Origin: VAZQ01 sp963725185
GTDB taxonomy: Bacteria > Pseudomonadota > Alphaproteobacteria > Rhizobiales > Xanthobacteraceae
DNA length: 64,000 nucleotides
Direction: 5' to 3'
Assembly (NCBI GenBank): GCA_963725185.1
Contig: CAVRXO010000006.1
Coordinates: 1,674,001 to 1,738,000, forward strand
In this document: positions 28,206 through 37,582 of the stretch, one piece after another
Layout of the letters: every line of letters begins with the position of its first letter
How positions within the stretch are numbered: position 1 is the first letter of the stretch
Notes under the pieces: generated by a model
What the model was told of the DNA's origin: nothing
Seen by the model: the letters and a program-made list of their open reading frames with translations, nothing else
Databases searched by the model: none
Position numbers and translations under genes: made by a program

Positions 28206-28628
28206 CTAGCGCACCAGCGGGAGGCCTTCCTTGTTCCATTCGTCCATGCCGAGCGCGTAGTAGAACACCTTGGTATAGCCGAGCTGGACCGCCTTCTCGG
28301 TGGCCTTGGCGGCGCGGCCGCACTTGACGCCGTTGCAATAGAACAGCACCGGCGCGTCCTTGGCGGCGATGTGCTTGACCAGCGTCTCGGCGGACACTTC
28401 GGTATCGATCAGCCGCGCGGCTCCTTCGATGTGGCCGGCGGCGAAATCCTCCTCCTTCCGGTTGTCGAGGATGACGAGGCTCGGATACTTGTCGATGAGA
28501 TCGAAAATCTGCCGCGCGTCGACGGTTGTGGCTCCGTTGATCTGCAGCGGCGCGTCCTGCGCGGCGGCGACGCCGACGAGGCCGGCGAGCATCGCCACGG
28601 CCAGCAAAGCGGTGCGGATGAACATCAT
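28206..28628 (-). CDS. Secreted rhodanese-like protein
   Basis: This 140-residue periplasmic single-domain rhodanese has a signal peptide (FIRTALLAVAMLAGLVGVAAA, cleavage after AQ) and then the fold with the active-site loop VLFYCNGVKCGRA; the first Cys of that loop is the predicted sulfurtransferase residue. The start at 28628 is chosen because AGGAGA lies 6 bases upstream; the ATG at 28634 would abut the Shine-Dalgarno sequence. The C-terminus ends LGMDEWNKEGLPLVR, as in the family. It is downstream of the chemoreceptor on the same strand, after 27 bases, so both may share a transcript. The substrate is unknown. Confidence 0.85.
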   Translation of the reverse strand: MMFIRTALLAVAMLAGLVGVAAAQDAPLQINGATTVDARQIFDLIDKYPSLVILDNRKEEDFAAGHIEGAARLIDTEVSAETLVKHIAAKDAPVLFYCNGVKCGRAAKATEKAVQLGYTKVFYYALGMDEWNKEGLPLVR

Positions 28629-28655
28629 GAACATTCTCCTTTCGATGCGGGATGG

Positions 28656-30497
28656 TTACGCCGAAGCCGCTCGCTCGGCCCGGACGCTGGCGAGAAATCT
28701 TGCGACCTCGTCGTGCAGGGTACCGGCCTGCTGCACCAGATCGCGCGAGGCTGCGAGCACCGTGTCGGCGAGATTTCCGGTCTCTGCGGCGGCCTTGTCG
28801 ACGCCGTTGATGTTGGCGGCGACGTCGCTGGCGCCGTCCGCCACCTTGTTGACGCTGCGCGCGATGTCCTGCGTGGCCGCGGTCTGCTGCTGCATCGCGG
28901 CGGTCACGTTTCTGGCGATGCCGCTGACCTCGTCGATGGTGTGGCCCACTTGCTCGATCGCCGCGGCGGCGTGGTGGGTCGACAACTGGATGGCATCGAC
29001 CTGGGCGGTGATCTCCTCGGTGGCTTTGGCGGTCTGGGTCGCGAGCGACTTGACCTCGTTGGCGACGACCGCAAAGCCCTTTCCGGCCTCGCCGGCACGG
29101 GCCGCCTCGATGGTGGCGTTGAGGGCAAGGAGATTGGTCTGACCGGCGATGGAATTGATGAGATTGACCACCTCGCCGATCTTTTGCGCCGAACTGGCCA
29201 GACCGCGCATGGCCTTGTTGGTCGCGTGCGCCTCGGTAACGGCCTTCTCGGCGATCTTGCTCGATTGGGCGACCTCGCGGCTGATCTCGGCAATCGAGCT
29301 CGACAATTGGCCCGACGCCTGGACCGCGGCTCGCACACTGTCGGAGGCTTGATGGGAGGCGTGGGCGGCCGCTCCGGCCAGAGCCGAGGTACGGCGCGCC
29401 AAGGTCGCCATCGATTCCGCGGTCGCTGTTGTCGTGATCGACGCCGAGGATACGAAATCGGCCACCGACTTGACGCTGGCTTCAAAGCTGTTGGCCAGCG
29501 TCAAGAGGTCGACGCGCCGGTTGGCCTCCGCTTCCTGCTCGGTGCGCCGCCGGGCGCGGTCGGCCTCGGTCTTTTCGCGGCGCTTCTGATCGAGCTCGGT
29601 CTGCGCCGCCGCCTCGCGTTGCCTGACCTGATGAACGAAGATTGCGATGAGCGCCACGGCGCCGGCAGAGATGCCGCCGCAGATCAGCGCGAATATGCCG
29701 AACGACCACAGCGCCGTCGAATCCAGCGCTTGCGCGAGATCGGTCACGTTCTGCCGCGCGATCAGGTTGGCGAGCGGCTCGCCCTCCGGGCTGCGCACCG
29801 CCAGGGTGCTTTCGCGGACCGTGGCGCCGGCCGGGATCTTGAAATTGTCCGGGGCGAGCAAACGGCGGTCGTTCCCGGTCGACCTGATCTCGACCGCCAT
29901 GCCGAGCCTTTGATCGAGCGTGGCGAGCGCGTGAATGGGATCGGCATGCACGCCCACATAGCCGATCGGGCGCAGGCTGCCGACCGGAACGACGACGGAC
30001 AGACGCGGCTCGTCCCCGTTCTTCCAAACCTGCCAGAAGATCTTCACGCGATCCGGCCCCTCGCGCTTGACGATCGCGTCGCGCATGACGGCGGGGATCG
30101 CAGCGGCGGTCCCGTGCCAAGACTCGGCGATCAGGTTGAGGGAGGGGTCGTAGACCGAGAAGCCGAGCGCCTTCACCTGGCCGCTCGAGATGGTGCCGCG
30201 GCCGAATTCATCCGCGAGGTTGGCCTGGATGGTGGCGGCATCCTTGTTGGCGAGCAAGCGCCGGAGCGTGTCGCTTTGGGCGACGTTGCGGCCGATATCG
30301 CTGACAAGGCGGACGTATTCGCGCCATGCCAGGTCGCTGACCGCGACATCGGTGACCTGCTGGGCGTTGTGGGCGTTGAACTGGTAGACCAGTTCGCCAT
30401 AGCGCTGGGTGACTTCCCAGCCCACGCCGGTCGCCGCCAGCAAGAGGCCCGCGTTGGCAATGGCCAGCAGGTGAACGATATTTAGGCTGCGGCGCAT
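28656..30497 (-). CDS. Methyl-accepting chemotaxis protein
   Basis: This 613-residue chemoreceptor has transmembrane helices near residues 6-26 and 262-285 around a periplasmic sensor domain of about 235 residues, then a cytoplasmic coiled-coil signalling domain. The hairpin tip reads NSIAGQTNLLALNATIEAARAGEAGKGFAVVANEVKSLA, the universal CheA/CheW-binding signature. No HAMP domain is clear; the linker is instead Arg/Glu-rich coiled coil (TELDQKRREKTEADRARRR). The ligand is unknown. It is a single receptor with no che or flagellar gene in the window. Confidence 0.92.
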   Translation of the reverse strand: MRRSLNIVHLLAIANAGLLLAATGVGWEVTQRYGELVYQFNAHNAQQVTDVAVSDLAWREYVRLVSDIGRNVAQSDTLRRLLANKDAATIQANLADEFGRGTISSGQVKALGFSVYDPSLNLIAESWHGTAAAIPAVMRDAIVKREGPDRVKIFWQVWKNGDEPRLSVVVPVGSLRPIGYVGVHADPIHALATLDQRLGMAVEIRSTGNDRRLLAPDNFKIPAGATVRESTLAVRSPEGEPLANLIARQNVTDLAQALDSTALWSFGIFALICGGISAGAVALIAIFVHQVRQREAAAQTELDQKRREKTEADRARRRTEQEAEANRRVDLLTLANSFEASVKSVADFVSSASITTTATAESMATLARRTSALAGAAAHASHQASDSVRAAVQASGQLSSSIAEISREVAQSSKIAEKAVTEAHATNKAMRGLASSAQKIGEVVNLINSIAGQTNLLALNATIEAARAGEAGKGFAVVANEVKSLATQTAKATEEITAQVDAIQLSTHHAAAAIEQVGHTIDEVSGIARNVTAAMQQQTAATQDIARSVNKVADGASDVAANINGVDKAAAETGNLADTVLAASRDLVQQAGTLHDEVARFLASVRAERAASA

Positions 30498-31151
30498 AGG
30501 GCAAAGTCCCGCCGGAGTAACTCACGACTATGGCCGCTCAAGTCCGTGCTCGCACGCACCTTGCCGAACCGCCTCGCCTCATGGTTGCCGGGCGATTAAC
30601 GATCCTGCCCGTCATTCCTTTACTTTCCATTTCCCGAGACCCAGGGCCGAACGTTTGCGGCGATCTTGCGGGCCGCTTCTTGTCGGGCCTTCCTACCAAA
30701 CACCGAGTGCGCTTCCCGATGATCTCGCAATGCTGGCGGTCGAGGAATTGGGCGCCCAGCCGATCGTCGGAACGCCAGACCGCGCCGCGTCGACGACGAA
30801 CGCCGCCAAAGCGCGAAAGCAACAGAACAAACTTATCCGGTACCAGCGCCGGCTCGCTGGTCTGCAGCTTGACGCCGCCATCCAAGATATCAGCGAGATG
30901 CAATTAAGGGTGCGGGCGGGGACGGAATTCTCGATCGAGGCGGAGTGCGCTAGCGCCTTGCGCTCGCTCTTTCCCCGTTCGCCCATCTTCGCGGCCGATG
31001 CCCGGATGCCGGACGATGACAATATCGGGGTAGGGTTAATGATCTGACAACTTTGGATGGATCGGTCCGATGTGGCCTTGCCGGCCGGCGACCTGCAGCA
31101 AACCTGATCTGCGCTGGCCGGCGACCGGTCGCGGCCGCCGGCGTTGCCCCC
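30498..31151. other. Gene-free region of about 650 bases
   Basis: No protein in any frame resembles a known family. Several overlapping open frames of 100-130 codons occur on both strands, which is what high GC content produces by chance. It must hold the chemoreceptor promoter (near 30500) and the 3' end of the MaoC transcript. Short direct repeats such as GGCCGGCGACC occur near 31080-31125. I see no RNA gene. Confidence 0.4.
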
Positions 31152-32201
31152 TCACTTCGGCAGCAGTGCCCAATAATCGAGGTCGAGCAGGACGGCGGGG
31201 TCGTCGCCGTCGGCGACCTTGAGCGGAAAATCGGTGCCCGGGTGGTCCTTGGTGGCCACCAGGCGCAGCCGCAGCGCGCCCACGTCCTGCCGCCCCGGCA
31301 GATCGGCCTTGGCCAGCACCTCCGACCAGGCGAATACGGTGGCGCCGGCAAACAGCGGCGACACGTGCCGCCCGCCATTGATGGCGGCGATATGGAACGC
31401 GTTGGTGAGCCCGTTGAAGGAGAGCGCGCGGGCGAGCGAGATCACGTGCCCGCCATAGATCAGCCGGCGGCCGAAGCGGTCCTTGGCGGCGGCGAACTGA
31501 TTGAAATGGATGCGGGCCGTGTTCTGGTAGAGCCGCGTCGCAATCTGGTGCTCGGCCTCTTCCACGGTCACGCCGTCGACATGGTCGATCTTCTCGCCGA
31601 CCGCATAGTCGCCGAACCGGTAGGGGCTGCCGGCGAGCGGATAGTCGTAGGCGGCGGTCTCGATGCGCGGGCAGGCATCGCCCAGCATGCTCGGCAGCAG
31701 CGCTTCCGGCAGCCGCGGCACGTGGTCGCCCTGCGCCGGCGCCGCCTCGTCGCGCTTGCGCACCATCACCCAGCGCACATATTCGAGCACCTTGCCGCCA
31801 TCCTGCTTGTAGCCGGTCGAGCGCACGAACACGATGCCGGTCTTGCGGCTCGAATTCTCCTTCAGCCCGATCACCTCGGAGACCGCGTTGAGGGTGTCGC
31901 CGGGAAACACCGGGGCCAGGAAGCGGCAGGCCGCATAGCCGAGATTGGCGACGGCGTTGAGCGAGATATCCGGCACGGTCTTGCCGAACACGATGTGGAA
32001 CACCAGGAGATCGTCGACCGGCGACCGCGGATAGCCGATTTTTTGCGCAAAGGCGTCCGAGGACTGCACCGCGAAGCGCGGGCCGAACAAGCCGTTATAG
32101 AGCGCCACATCGCCGGCCGTGACGGTGCGCGGGGTCGCATGGACGATGAGCTGCCCGATCCGGAAGTCCTCGAAGAAGTTGCCGGTGCTGGTCTTGGTCA
32201 T
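31152..32201 (-). CDS. MaoC-family dehydratase, mesaconyl-CoA hydratase-like
   Basis: This 349-residue double hot-dog protein starts TSTGNFFEDFRIGQLIVHAT and carries LVFHIVFGKTVPDISLNAVANLGYA and PGDTLNAVSEVIGLKENSSR. These stretches closely resemble mesaconyl-CoA hydratase of the ethylmalonyl-CoA pathway, which hydrates mesaconyl-CoA to beta-methylmalyl-CoA. A malyl-CoA lyase-like protein is encoded at 38770, consistent with this pathway. The catalytic Asp/His pair lies in the HINxL-type segments of the two domains; I cannot assign it exactly. It is a monocistronic unit by position. If not this enzyme, it is another CoA-ester hydratase. Confidence 0.78.
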   Translation of the reverse strand: MTKTSTGNFFEDFRIGQLIVHATPRTVTAGDVALYNGLFGPRFAVQSSDAFAQKIGYPRSPVDDLLVFHIVFGKTVPDISLNAVANLGYAACRFLAPVFPGDTLNAVSEVIGLKENSSRKTGIVFVRSTGYKQDGGKVLEYVRWVMVRKRDEAAPAQGDHVPRLPEALLPSMLGDACPRIETAAYDYPLAGSPYRFGDYAVGEKIDHVDGVTVEEAEHQIATRLYQNTARIHFNQFAAAKDRFGRRLIYGGHVISLARALSFNGLTNAFHIAAINGGRHVSPLFAGATVFAWSEVLAKADLPGRQDVGALRLRLVATKDHPGTDFPLKVADGDDPAVLLDLDYWALLPK

Positions 32202-32460
32202 GGGCGGGCTCCGACCAAGCGGGAGGGCTGCCGGACGGCAGATCGCGGAAATTGCAGGTCTTCTCTCCTCTTGGGCATGATGCTCCTTGTCATGAGGATG
32301 TGTCCCCGGTGCGGCAGGGCATTCCGGGCCGCAAACTGCATCCGCCCGGGCGCGGCTGACGTAAGTTAGTTACCCGTAGCGAGGGGCGCCCTGACGATAA
32401 CGTGAAACCGCCGCATCGCTCGGATTGTTATATATTTGCAAATGTTGCAAGAGCTGGGCC

Positions 32461-33129
32461 ATGACCATCGAAACGACCACAGCCGAGCCGGGCCGCGACG
32501 CGATCAAGACAACGCTCCGACCCGAGCGGACGAGCGGCACGGCTCACCCGACGATTCACCCGGTCTGGGTGCGCCTGACCCATTGGATCAACGCGCTCGC
32601 CATGCTGATGATGATCGGCTCGGGCTGGCAGATCTATGACGCCTCGCCGCTCTTTCCGTTCACCTTCCCGTCCGCGATCACGCTGGGCGACTGGCTCGCC
32701 GGCGCGCTGCTCTGGCATTTCGCCGCGATGTGGCTTCTGGCGGTGAACGGCCTCGTCTATGTGACGCTGGGACTGATCACCGGCCGCTTCCGGCGCAAGC
32801 TCCTGCCCATCCGCCCCGGCCAGGTGATCACCGATGCGCGCGCGGCCCTTTCCGGACATCTCTCGCACGACGATCTCTCGGTCTACAACGCGGTGCAGAA
32901 GCTCCTATATTTGGGGGTGATCCTGTGCGCGGTCGTGATCGTGCTGTCGGGCCTCTCCATTTGGAAGCCGGTCCAGCTGCGCCCGTTAAGCGTGCTGTTC
33001 GGCGGTTACGATGCCGCCCGTTACGTGCATTTCTTCGCCATGTCGGCAATCGTGGGCTTCATCGTGATCCACGTCGTCATGGCGTTCCTGGTGCCCAAGA
33101 GCCTGCGCGCCATGATCACCGGCCGTTGA
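32461..33129 (+). CDS. Cytochrome b561-type membrane subunit
   Basis: This 222-residue integral membrane protein of the Ni/Fe-hydrogenase/cytochrome b561 superfamily has four transmembrane helices. Likely haem-ligand histidines occur in PVWVRLTHWINALAML (near residue 39), LLWHFAAMWL and ARYVHFFAMSAIVGFIVIHVVM. It sits 21 bases before a molybdopterin oxidoreductase, so it probably accepts electrons from it or donates to it, at the quinone pool. ATG at 32461 follows an AT-rich promoter-like stretch (TTATATATTTG at 32428-32438). Confidence 0.85.
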   Translation: MTIETTTAEPGRDAIKTTLRPERTSGTAHPTIHPVWVRLTHWINALAMLMMIGSGWQIYDASPLFPFTFPSAITLGDWLAGALLWHFAAMWLLAVNGLVYVTLGLITGRFRRKLLPIRPGQVITDARAALSGHLSHDDLSVYNAVQKLLYLGVILCAVVIVLSGLSIWKPVQLRPLSVLFGGYDAARYVHFFAMSAIVGFIVIHVVMAFLVPKSLRAMITGR

Positions 33130-33150
33130 GGGGGCCCGAGGAGGGATCCG

Positions 33151-33942
33151 ATGTTTGGAATCCGCAAGTCCAAGACCCGCAAGACCATCCCGGGCGTCGA
33201 CCCGCAATTGCTGATCCGCGACGCCTCCAAGCTGCTGCCGGATCCGACCCGGCGCTTGCTGCTGCGCGGCGGCGCCAGCCTGGGGGCGTTGGCCTTCTTG
33301 GCCGGCTGCGACATCGTGGATGAATCGACCGCGGAAACCGCCCTGCAGAAGATTTCTTATTTCAACGACCGGGTGCAGGGCTGGCTGTTTGATCCCAACC
33401 GGCTCGCCCCGACCTATCCGGACAGCATGGTGACGCGGCCGTTTCCGTTCAACGCCTATTATCCGGAGGACGAGGCGCCGGAGGTCGACAAGGACGACTA
33501 CGCGTTCGAGGTCGGCGGCCTGGTCGACGACAAGAAGATGTGGACGCTCGACGAGCTCTATGCGCTGCCGCAGGAAACCCAGATCACCCGCCACATCTGC
33601 GTCGAGGGCTGGAGCGCGATCGGCAAATGGACCGGCACGCCGCTGCGCGAGTTCCTGCGCCGGGTCGGAGCCGACACGCGGGCGAAATATGTCTGGTTCC
33701 GCTGCGCCGAGGGCTATTCCACCTCGATCGACATGGCGACCGCGCTGCATCCGCAGACCCAGATGACCTTCCGGTTCGATGGCGAGATCCTGCCGCGCAA
33801 GTACGGCTTCCCCATGAAGGTGCGCATTCCCACCAAGCTCGGCTTCAAGAACCCCAAATACGTGATGGAGATGGCGGTCACCGACAAATATCTCGGCGGC
33901 TACTGGGAGGACATGGGCTACAACTGGTTCAGCGGCAGCTGA
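33151..33942 (+). CDS. Molybdopterin-dependent oxidoreductase (sulfite oxidase fold)
   Basis: This 263-residue protein has the sulfite-oxidase/MsrP (YedY) fold. The cofactor-ligating Cys lies in ITRHICVEGWSAIGKW (near residues 144-159), followed by KYVWFRCAEGYSTSIDM and GEILPRKYGFPMKVRIPTKL. The N-terminus, RRLLLRGGASLGALAFLAGC, combines a twin-arginine-like motif with a lipobox, so it is probably a Tat-exported, lipid-anchored protein. The upstream cytochrome b gene is its likely electron partner, like MsrQ for MsrP, but this membrane protein is of b561 type. The substrate is unknown (sulfite, methionine sulfoxide and others are possible). Confidence 0.85.
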   Translation: MFGIRKSKTRKTIPGVDPQLLIRDASKLLPDPTRRLLLRGGASLGALAFLAGCDIVDESTAETALQKISYFNDRVQGWLFDPNRLAPTYPDSMVTRPFPFNAYYPEDEAPEVDKDDYAFEVGGLVDDKKMWTLDELYALPQETQITRHICVEGWSAIGKWTGTPLREFLRRVGADTRAKYVWFRCAEGYSTSIDMATALHPQTQMTFRFDGEILPRKYGFPMKVRIPTKLGFKNPKYVMEMAVTDKYLGGYWEDMGYNWFSGS

Positions 33943-33956
33943 GCGCGGCTGAAGTT

Positions 33957-34027
33957 GTAGCCTGCATGGAGCGAAGCGTAATGCGGGAACGCCGCCCCCG
34001 CATTACGCTTCGCTGCATGCGGGCTAC
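33957..34027. repeat. Intergenic palindrome, GTAGCCCGGATGG family (copy 3)
   Basis: Arms GTAGCCTGCATGGAGCGAAG and CTTCGCTGCATGCGGGCTAC form a long stem with an inner CGTAATGCGGG/CCCGCATTACG hairpin. It lies between the molybdoenzyme gene and the convergent flavoprotein gene, where it could act as a bidirectional transcription end. Confidence 0.8.
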
Positions 34028-34053
34028 GTGTCATCGCCACCCGGGCCACCCGG

Positions 34054-35320
34054 TCAAATTTCATCCTGCGGCGGCACGCGCGTGATGAGGCGCGCGCCGC
34101 GCTGGAAGGTGACGTAGTCCCACAGCCAGGTGAAGGCCACCACGAAGCGGTCCTTGATCTCGATCAGGAAGAAGATGTGGATGACGCTCCAGAACAGCCA
34201 GCCGGGAAATCCCGTGAGCTCCAGGGCGCCGAGCTTCACCACCGCGGCGCGCCGGCCGATGGCGGCGAGATCGCCCTGGTGACGATAGCGGAACGGTCCC
34301 GGTGATTGCGTGCCGGCAATGCGGGCCGCAATCAGGCGCCCCACATAGCGTCCCATCTGCTTGGCGGCCGGCGCAATTCCAGGGATCGGCTGCCCGGCGG
34401 GGCCCATCGCGGCGGCGGTATCGCCGATCGCGAATATTTCCGGATGGCCGCTGACCGACAGATCGGGACCGACCTTCACGCGCCCGGCGCGGTCGTGCTC
34501 GGCAGCAAGCCAGCGCGCCGCCGGCGAAGCGATCACCCCGGCCGCCCAGACGATCGTCGAGGCGTCGATGCGGCCGTGATCGAGATCGACGCCGCCGCGT
34601 ATCGCAGCGAACCACCCGCGTCGAGGTCATCACCTCGACGCCCATTCGGGTGAGCGTCGCCTGCACGTAATTCGACAGGTTTGCGGGCAGCGACGGCATC
34701 ACCCGCGGCCCCGCCTCGATCAGCACGATGCGCGACGTTTTCGGATCGATGCGGCGAAAATCCATCGCCAGGGTCTGGCGCGCCACCTCGGCGATGGCGC
34801 CCGCCATCTCGACGCCGGTGGCGCCGCCCCCGACGATCACGAAGGTGAGGAGGCGGCGCCGCTCGGCCGCCTCGGCGGTCAGCTCGGCGCGCTCGAAGGC
34901 GATCAGGATGCGGCGGCGGATGCGGGTTGCATCCTCGATGCGCTTCAAGCCAGGCGCCACTTCGGCCCATTCGTCGTGACCGAAATACGCATGGGTCGCG
35001 CCGGTGGCGAGCACCAGGAAGTCGTAAGGCACGCTGATCGAATCCGTATGGACGATGCGGTTGGCGGTGTCCACGCCGCGGATCTCGGCCATGAGCACCG
35101 TCGCGTTGCCCTGCTTGCGCAAGATGCTGCGGATCGGCCAGGCCACGTCGGCCGGCGACAGTGCCGCGGTCGCGACCTGGTAGAGCAGGGGCTGAAAGCA
35201 ATGATGATTTTGCTGGTCGATGACCGTCACATCGGCGGGCGCGGCCCGCAGCGCCTTGGCGGCTTCGAGTCCGCCGAAGCCGGCACCGGCGATCACCACC
35301 CGCGGACGCTCCTGCGGCAT
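34054..35320 (-). CDS. Type II NADH dehydrogenase-like flavoprotein (one frameshift)
   Basis: This NAD(P)H:quinone oxidoreductase-like protein has FAD-binding VVIAGAGFGGLEAAKAL at its N-terminus, LLYQVATAALSPADVAWPIR, the NAD-binding VIVGGGATGVEMAGAIAE near residue 170, and the C-terminal IFAIGDTAAAMGP with an amphipathic membrane-associated tail (FPGWLFWSVIHIFFLIEI). The frame breaks near 34598: removing one C from GATACGCGGCGGCGTC joins CDTGGVDLDHGRIDA and restores about 420 residues. ATG at 35320 starts at MPQERPRVVIAG. Such enzymes are single-subunit alternatives to complex I. The break is probably a sequencing error. Confidence 0.87.
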
Positions 35321-35494
35321 GCGCGTCCCCCTTGATGTGACGCCGCGCAGCAGCGCCGTCGGGATCCTTGCCGTATCTGTTGGATGTAGTGCGGGCGCCC
35401 CTGTGCCGCCAGCCGTGTCCGCGCCTTCAATCTTGCCAACAACGCAACCTTGCCAAGCCTCTCCCCGCCCATTAGCAATCCGCCGCGATCCATC

Positions 35495-35578
35495 CGTCAT
35501 GCCCGGCCTGTGCCGGGCATCCACGTCTTGCGCCGATTGCGGGGTAGTCGACGTGGATGGCCGTGCCCGGCCATGACG
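35495..35578. repeat. Intergenic palindrome, CGTCATGCCCGGC family
   Basis: Arms CGTCATGCCCGGCCTGTGCC and GGCCGTGCCCGGCCATGACG bracket a middle with CCACGTC/GACGTGG. Such elements are abundant in Bradyrhizobium- and Rhodopseudomonas-like genomes. It lies just upstream of leuB. A related unit is at 36755-36842. Confidence 0.75.
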
Positions 35579-35600
35579 CTCAACTGCGAGGCGGTGCGTC

Positions 35601-36713
35601 ATGGCCAGCTACAAGCTCCTGCTTCTTGCCGGCGACGGTATCGGGCCCGAGGTGATGGCCGAGGTGAAGAAGCTGATCGCCTGGATGAACGCCCGCGGCC
35701 TGGGCACGTTCGAGACCGAGGAGGGGCTGGTCGGCGGCTCCTGCTACGACGCGCACGGGGTGGCGGTGACGGACGCCACCATGGCGCAGGCGCATGCCGC
35801 CGACGCGGTGATCTTCGGCGCAGTCGGCGGGCCCAAATGGGACAGCGTGCCCTATGACGTGCGCCCCGAGGCCGGCCTCTTGCGGCTGCGCAAGGACCTT
35901 GCCTTGTTCGCCAACCTGCGGCCCGCCGTCTGCTATCCGGCGCTCGCCGCATCCTCGAGCCTCAAGCGCGAGGTGGTCGAGGGCCTCGATATCATGATCG
36001 TGCGCGAGCTCACCGGTGGCGTCTATTTCGGCGAGCCCAAGACCATCACCGACCTCGGCAATGGCCAGAAGCGCGCGGTCGACACCCAGGTCTACGACAC
36101 CTACGAGATCGAGCGCATCTCCCGCGTCGCCTTCGAGCTCGCGCGCAAGCGCGGCAACAAGGTGACCTCGATGGAGAAGCGCAACGTGATGAAGACCGGC
36201 GTGCTCTGGCACGAGGTGATTAACGCGCTGCATCAGCGTGAGTTCGGCGACGTCAAGCTCGAGCACCAGCTGGCCGACGCCGGCGGCATGCAGCTGGTGC
36301 GTTGGCCCAAGCAGTTCGACGTGATCGTGACCGACAACCTGTTCGGCGACATGCTGTCCGACGTCGCCGCCATGCTGACCGGCTCGCTCGGCATGCTGCC
36401 GTCGGCCTCGCTCGGCGAGACCAATCCCAAGACCGGCAAGCGCAAGGCGATGTACGAGCCGGTGCACGGCTCGGCCCCCGACATCGCCGGCAAGGCGCTG
36501 GCCAACCCGATCGCCATGATCACCTCGTTCGGGATGGCGCTGCGCTACTCGTTCGGCATGGGGGCGCAGGCCGATCTCATCGATCGGGCGATTGCCGCCG
36601 CCCTGGCCAAGGGACTGCGCACCGCCGACATCAAGTCGGAAGGCGCCAAACTCGTGAGCACGTCCGAGATGGGCGCCGCGATCATCGGCGAGATGGAGGC
36701 GGCCGCGGCTTAG
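35601..36713 (+). CDS. leuB: 3-isopropylmalate dehydrogenase
   Basis: LeuB oxidises and decarboxylates 3-isopropylmalate to 2-ketoisocaproate in leucine biosynthesis. The 370-residue protein shows LLLLAGDGIGPEV at residues 6-18, substrate-binding arginines in RLRKDLALFANLRPA, RELTGGVYFGEPK (near residue 135), VTDNLFGDMLSDVAAMLTGS and EPVHGSAPDIAGKALANP, all typical. It is intact. It is on the plus strand, whereas leuD and leuC lie 4-8 kb away on the minus strand, so the leu genes form separate transcripts. A CGTCATG palindrome precedes it. Confidence 0.97.
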   Translation: MASYKLLLLAGDGIGPEVMAEVKKLIAWMNARGLGTFETEEGLVGGSCYDAHGVAVTDATMAQAHAADAVIFGAVGGPKWDSVPYDVRPEAGLLRLRKDLALFANLRPAVCYPALAASSSLKREVVEGLDIMIVRELTGGVYFGEPKTITDLGNGQKRAVDTQVYDTYEIERISRVAFELARKRGNKVTSMEKRNVMKTGVLWHEVINALHQREFGDVKLEHQLADAGGMQLVRWPKQFDVIVTDNLFGDMLSDVAAMLTGSLGMLPSASLGETNPKTGKRKAMYEPVHGSAPDIAGKALANPIAMITSFGMALRYSFGMGAQADLIDRAIAAALAKGLRTADIKSEGAKLVSTSEMGAAIIGEMEAAAA

Positions 36714-36754
36714 GCCGGCCGAACCTGCTCGAGCATCGCCGAACATCGCGGATT

Positions 36755-36842
36755 GTCATCGCCGGGCTCGTCCCGGCGATCTCGACAAGAAGAGCATCGT
36801 GCAATCCTCATCGAGATGGCCGGAACAAAGTCCGGCCATGAC
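36755..36842. repeat. Intergenic palindrome, GTCATCGCCGGGC type
   Basis: It starts GTCATCGCCGGGCTCGTCCC and ends GGAACAAAGTCCGGCCATGAC. Two inner hairpins (GCCGGGCTCGTCCCGGC and GGCCGGAACAAAGTCCGGCC) are each self-complementary. It lies between leuB and the following convergent gene. Confidence 0.7.
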
Positions 36843-36916
36843 AACAAAAGCATCAATCCAAATGAAACGGATCCGACCCGACTGCCCAGTCGGCGCGATC
36901 CCTGGCCGCTACGCCG

Positions 36917-37264
36917 TCACCATGGCCAGAAATTGTGTCGCGTCGGGTCCCAGGGGCCGATCAACGGTCCGCGCACATTGCCGCTGGTGAAGTCGATCGC
37001 GGAGGTCGGCGAATAGCCGGGCGGAAACGCATAATCGGTGAATTTCCGCTGGCCCGGCAGGACCTCGGTGCCGGCGTCGAGGAACGACCGTTTCTGCACC
37101 GTCACGTGCGCCGGCGCGTCGCGATCGGGTGCCGGCTTCTTCTTGACGGTCTGTTTGACGGTCGGCGCGCCCGGCGCAGTCTGCGCGCCTGCCTGGGAGG
37201 CCAACGAAACCGCCACCACGGTCAGCGCGGCAAAGGAAGCGACCCTCATTATTCTCGAACGCAT
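36917..37264 (-). CDS. Small exported protein of unknown function
   Basis: This 115-residue protein has a signal peptide (MRSRIMRVASFAALTVVAVS, cleavage near AGAQ). A Lys/Pro-rich linker and a conserved-looking end follow, FTDYAFPPGYSPTSAIDFTSG then WDPTRHNFWPW, rich in aromatic residues. The ATG at 37264 begins the signal peptide and is chosen over one 28 codons upstream. I do not recognise a named family; similar short exported proteins are common in Rhizobiales. It is divergent from asd. Confidence 0.65.
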   Translation of the reverse strand: MRSRIMRVASFAALTVVAVSLASQAGAQTAPGAPTVKQTVKKKPAPDRDAPAHVTVQKRSFLDAGTEVLPGQRKFTDYAFPPGYSPTSAIDFTSGNVRGPLIGPWDPTRHNFWPW

Positions 37265-37582
37265 GAGATCCTCGCATGGGTAACGGCTAGCCCGCAGTGT
37301 AGCCGGGGTAACCCTGCGGCCACAAGTGACCGCCTGATTATGTTTCACGCGCGAATCCGCAACTGTTGCCCGTTACCACCGCGGCGCCCCAGCCAAGAGG
37401 TGCGCAATCCGAGGGGGTCGGGAGATGCTGCAACCGGGGTGCTCCGCGGCACCATCCCAACCCCCCAGGCGCCCGCAAGACCAAGTCGGGGGCATGCTTT
37501 TTTTCTGGAAATGCTCTAGAAGCCTCGGTTCGCGGCTCGGCCGGGAGGCAGGGCGCGCGGACCAAGCGCGGGAGAATTGAAG
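37265..37582. promoter_or_regulatory. Divergent intergenic region before asd
   Basis: This 318-base gap lies between the exported-protein gene (minus) and asd (plus). It contains a T7 run near 37498-37504 preceded by GTCGGGGGCATGC, which is weakly terminator-like, and no coding content. The asd promoter must lie here; I could not identify its boxes. Confidence 0.3.

Noticed and set aside
30655..31047. Candidate 130-codon gene in the gene-free region
   Set aside because: Frames of like length exist on both strands there, with no ribosome-binding site, no similarity and no consistent composition.
37495..37510. Intrinsic terminator before asd
   Set aside because: The T run is good, but the preceding stem is weak (about 4 pairs with a long loop), so I did not call it as a terminator.
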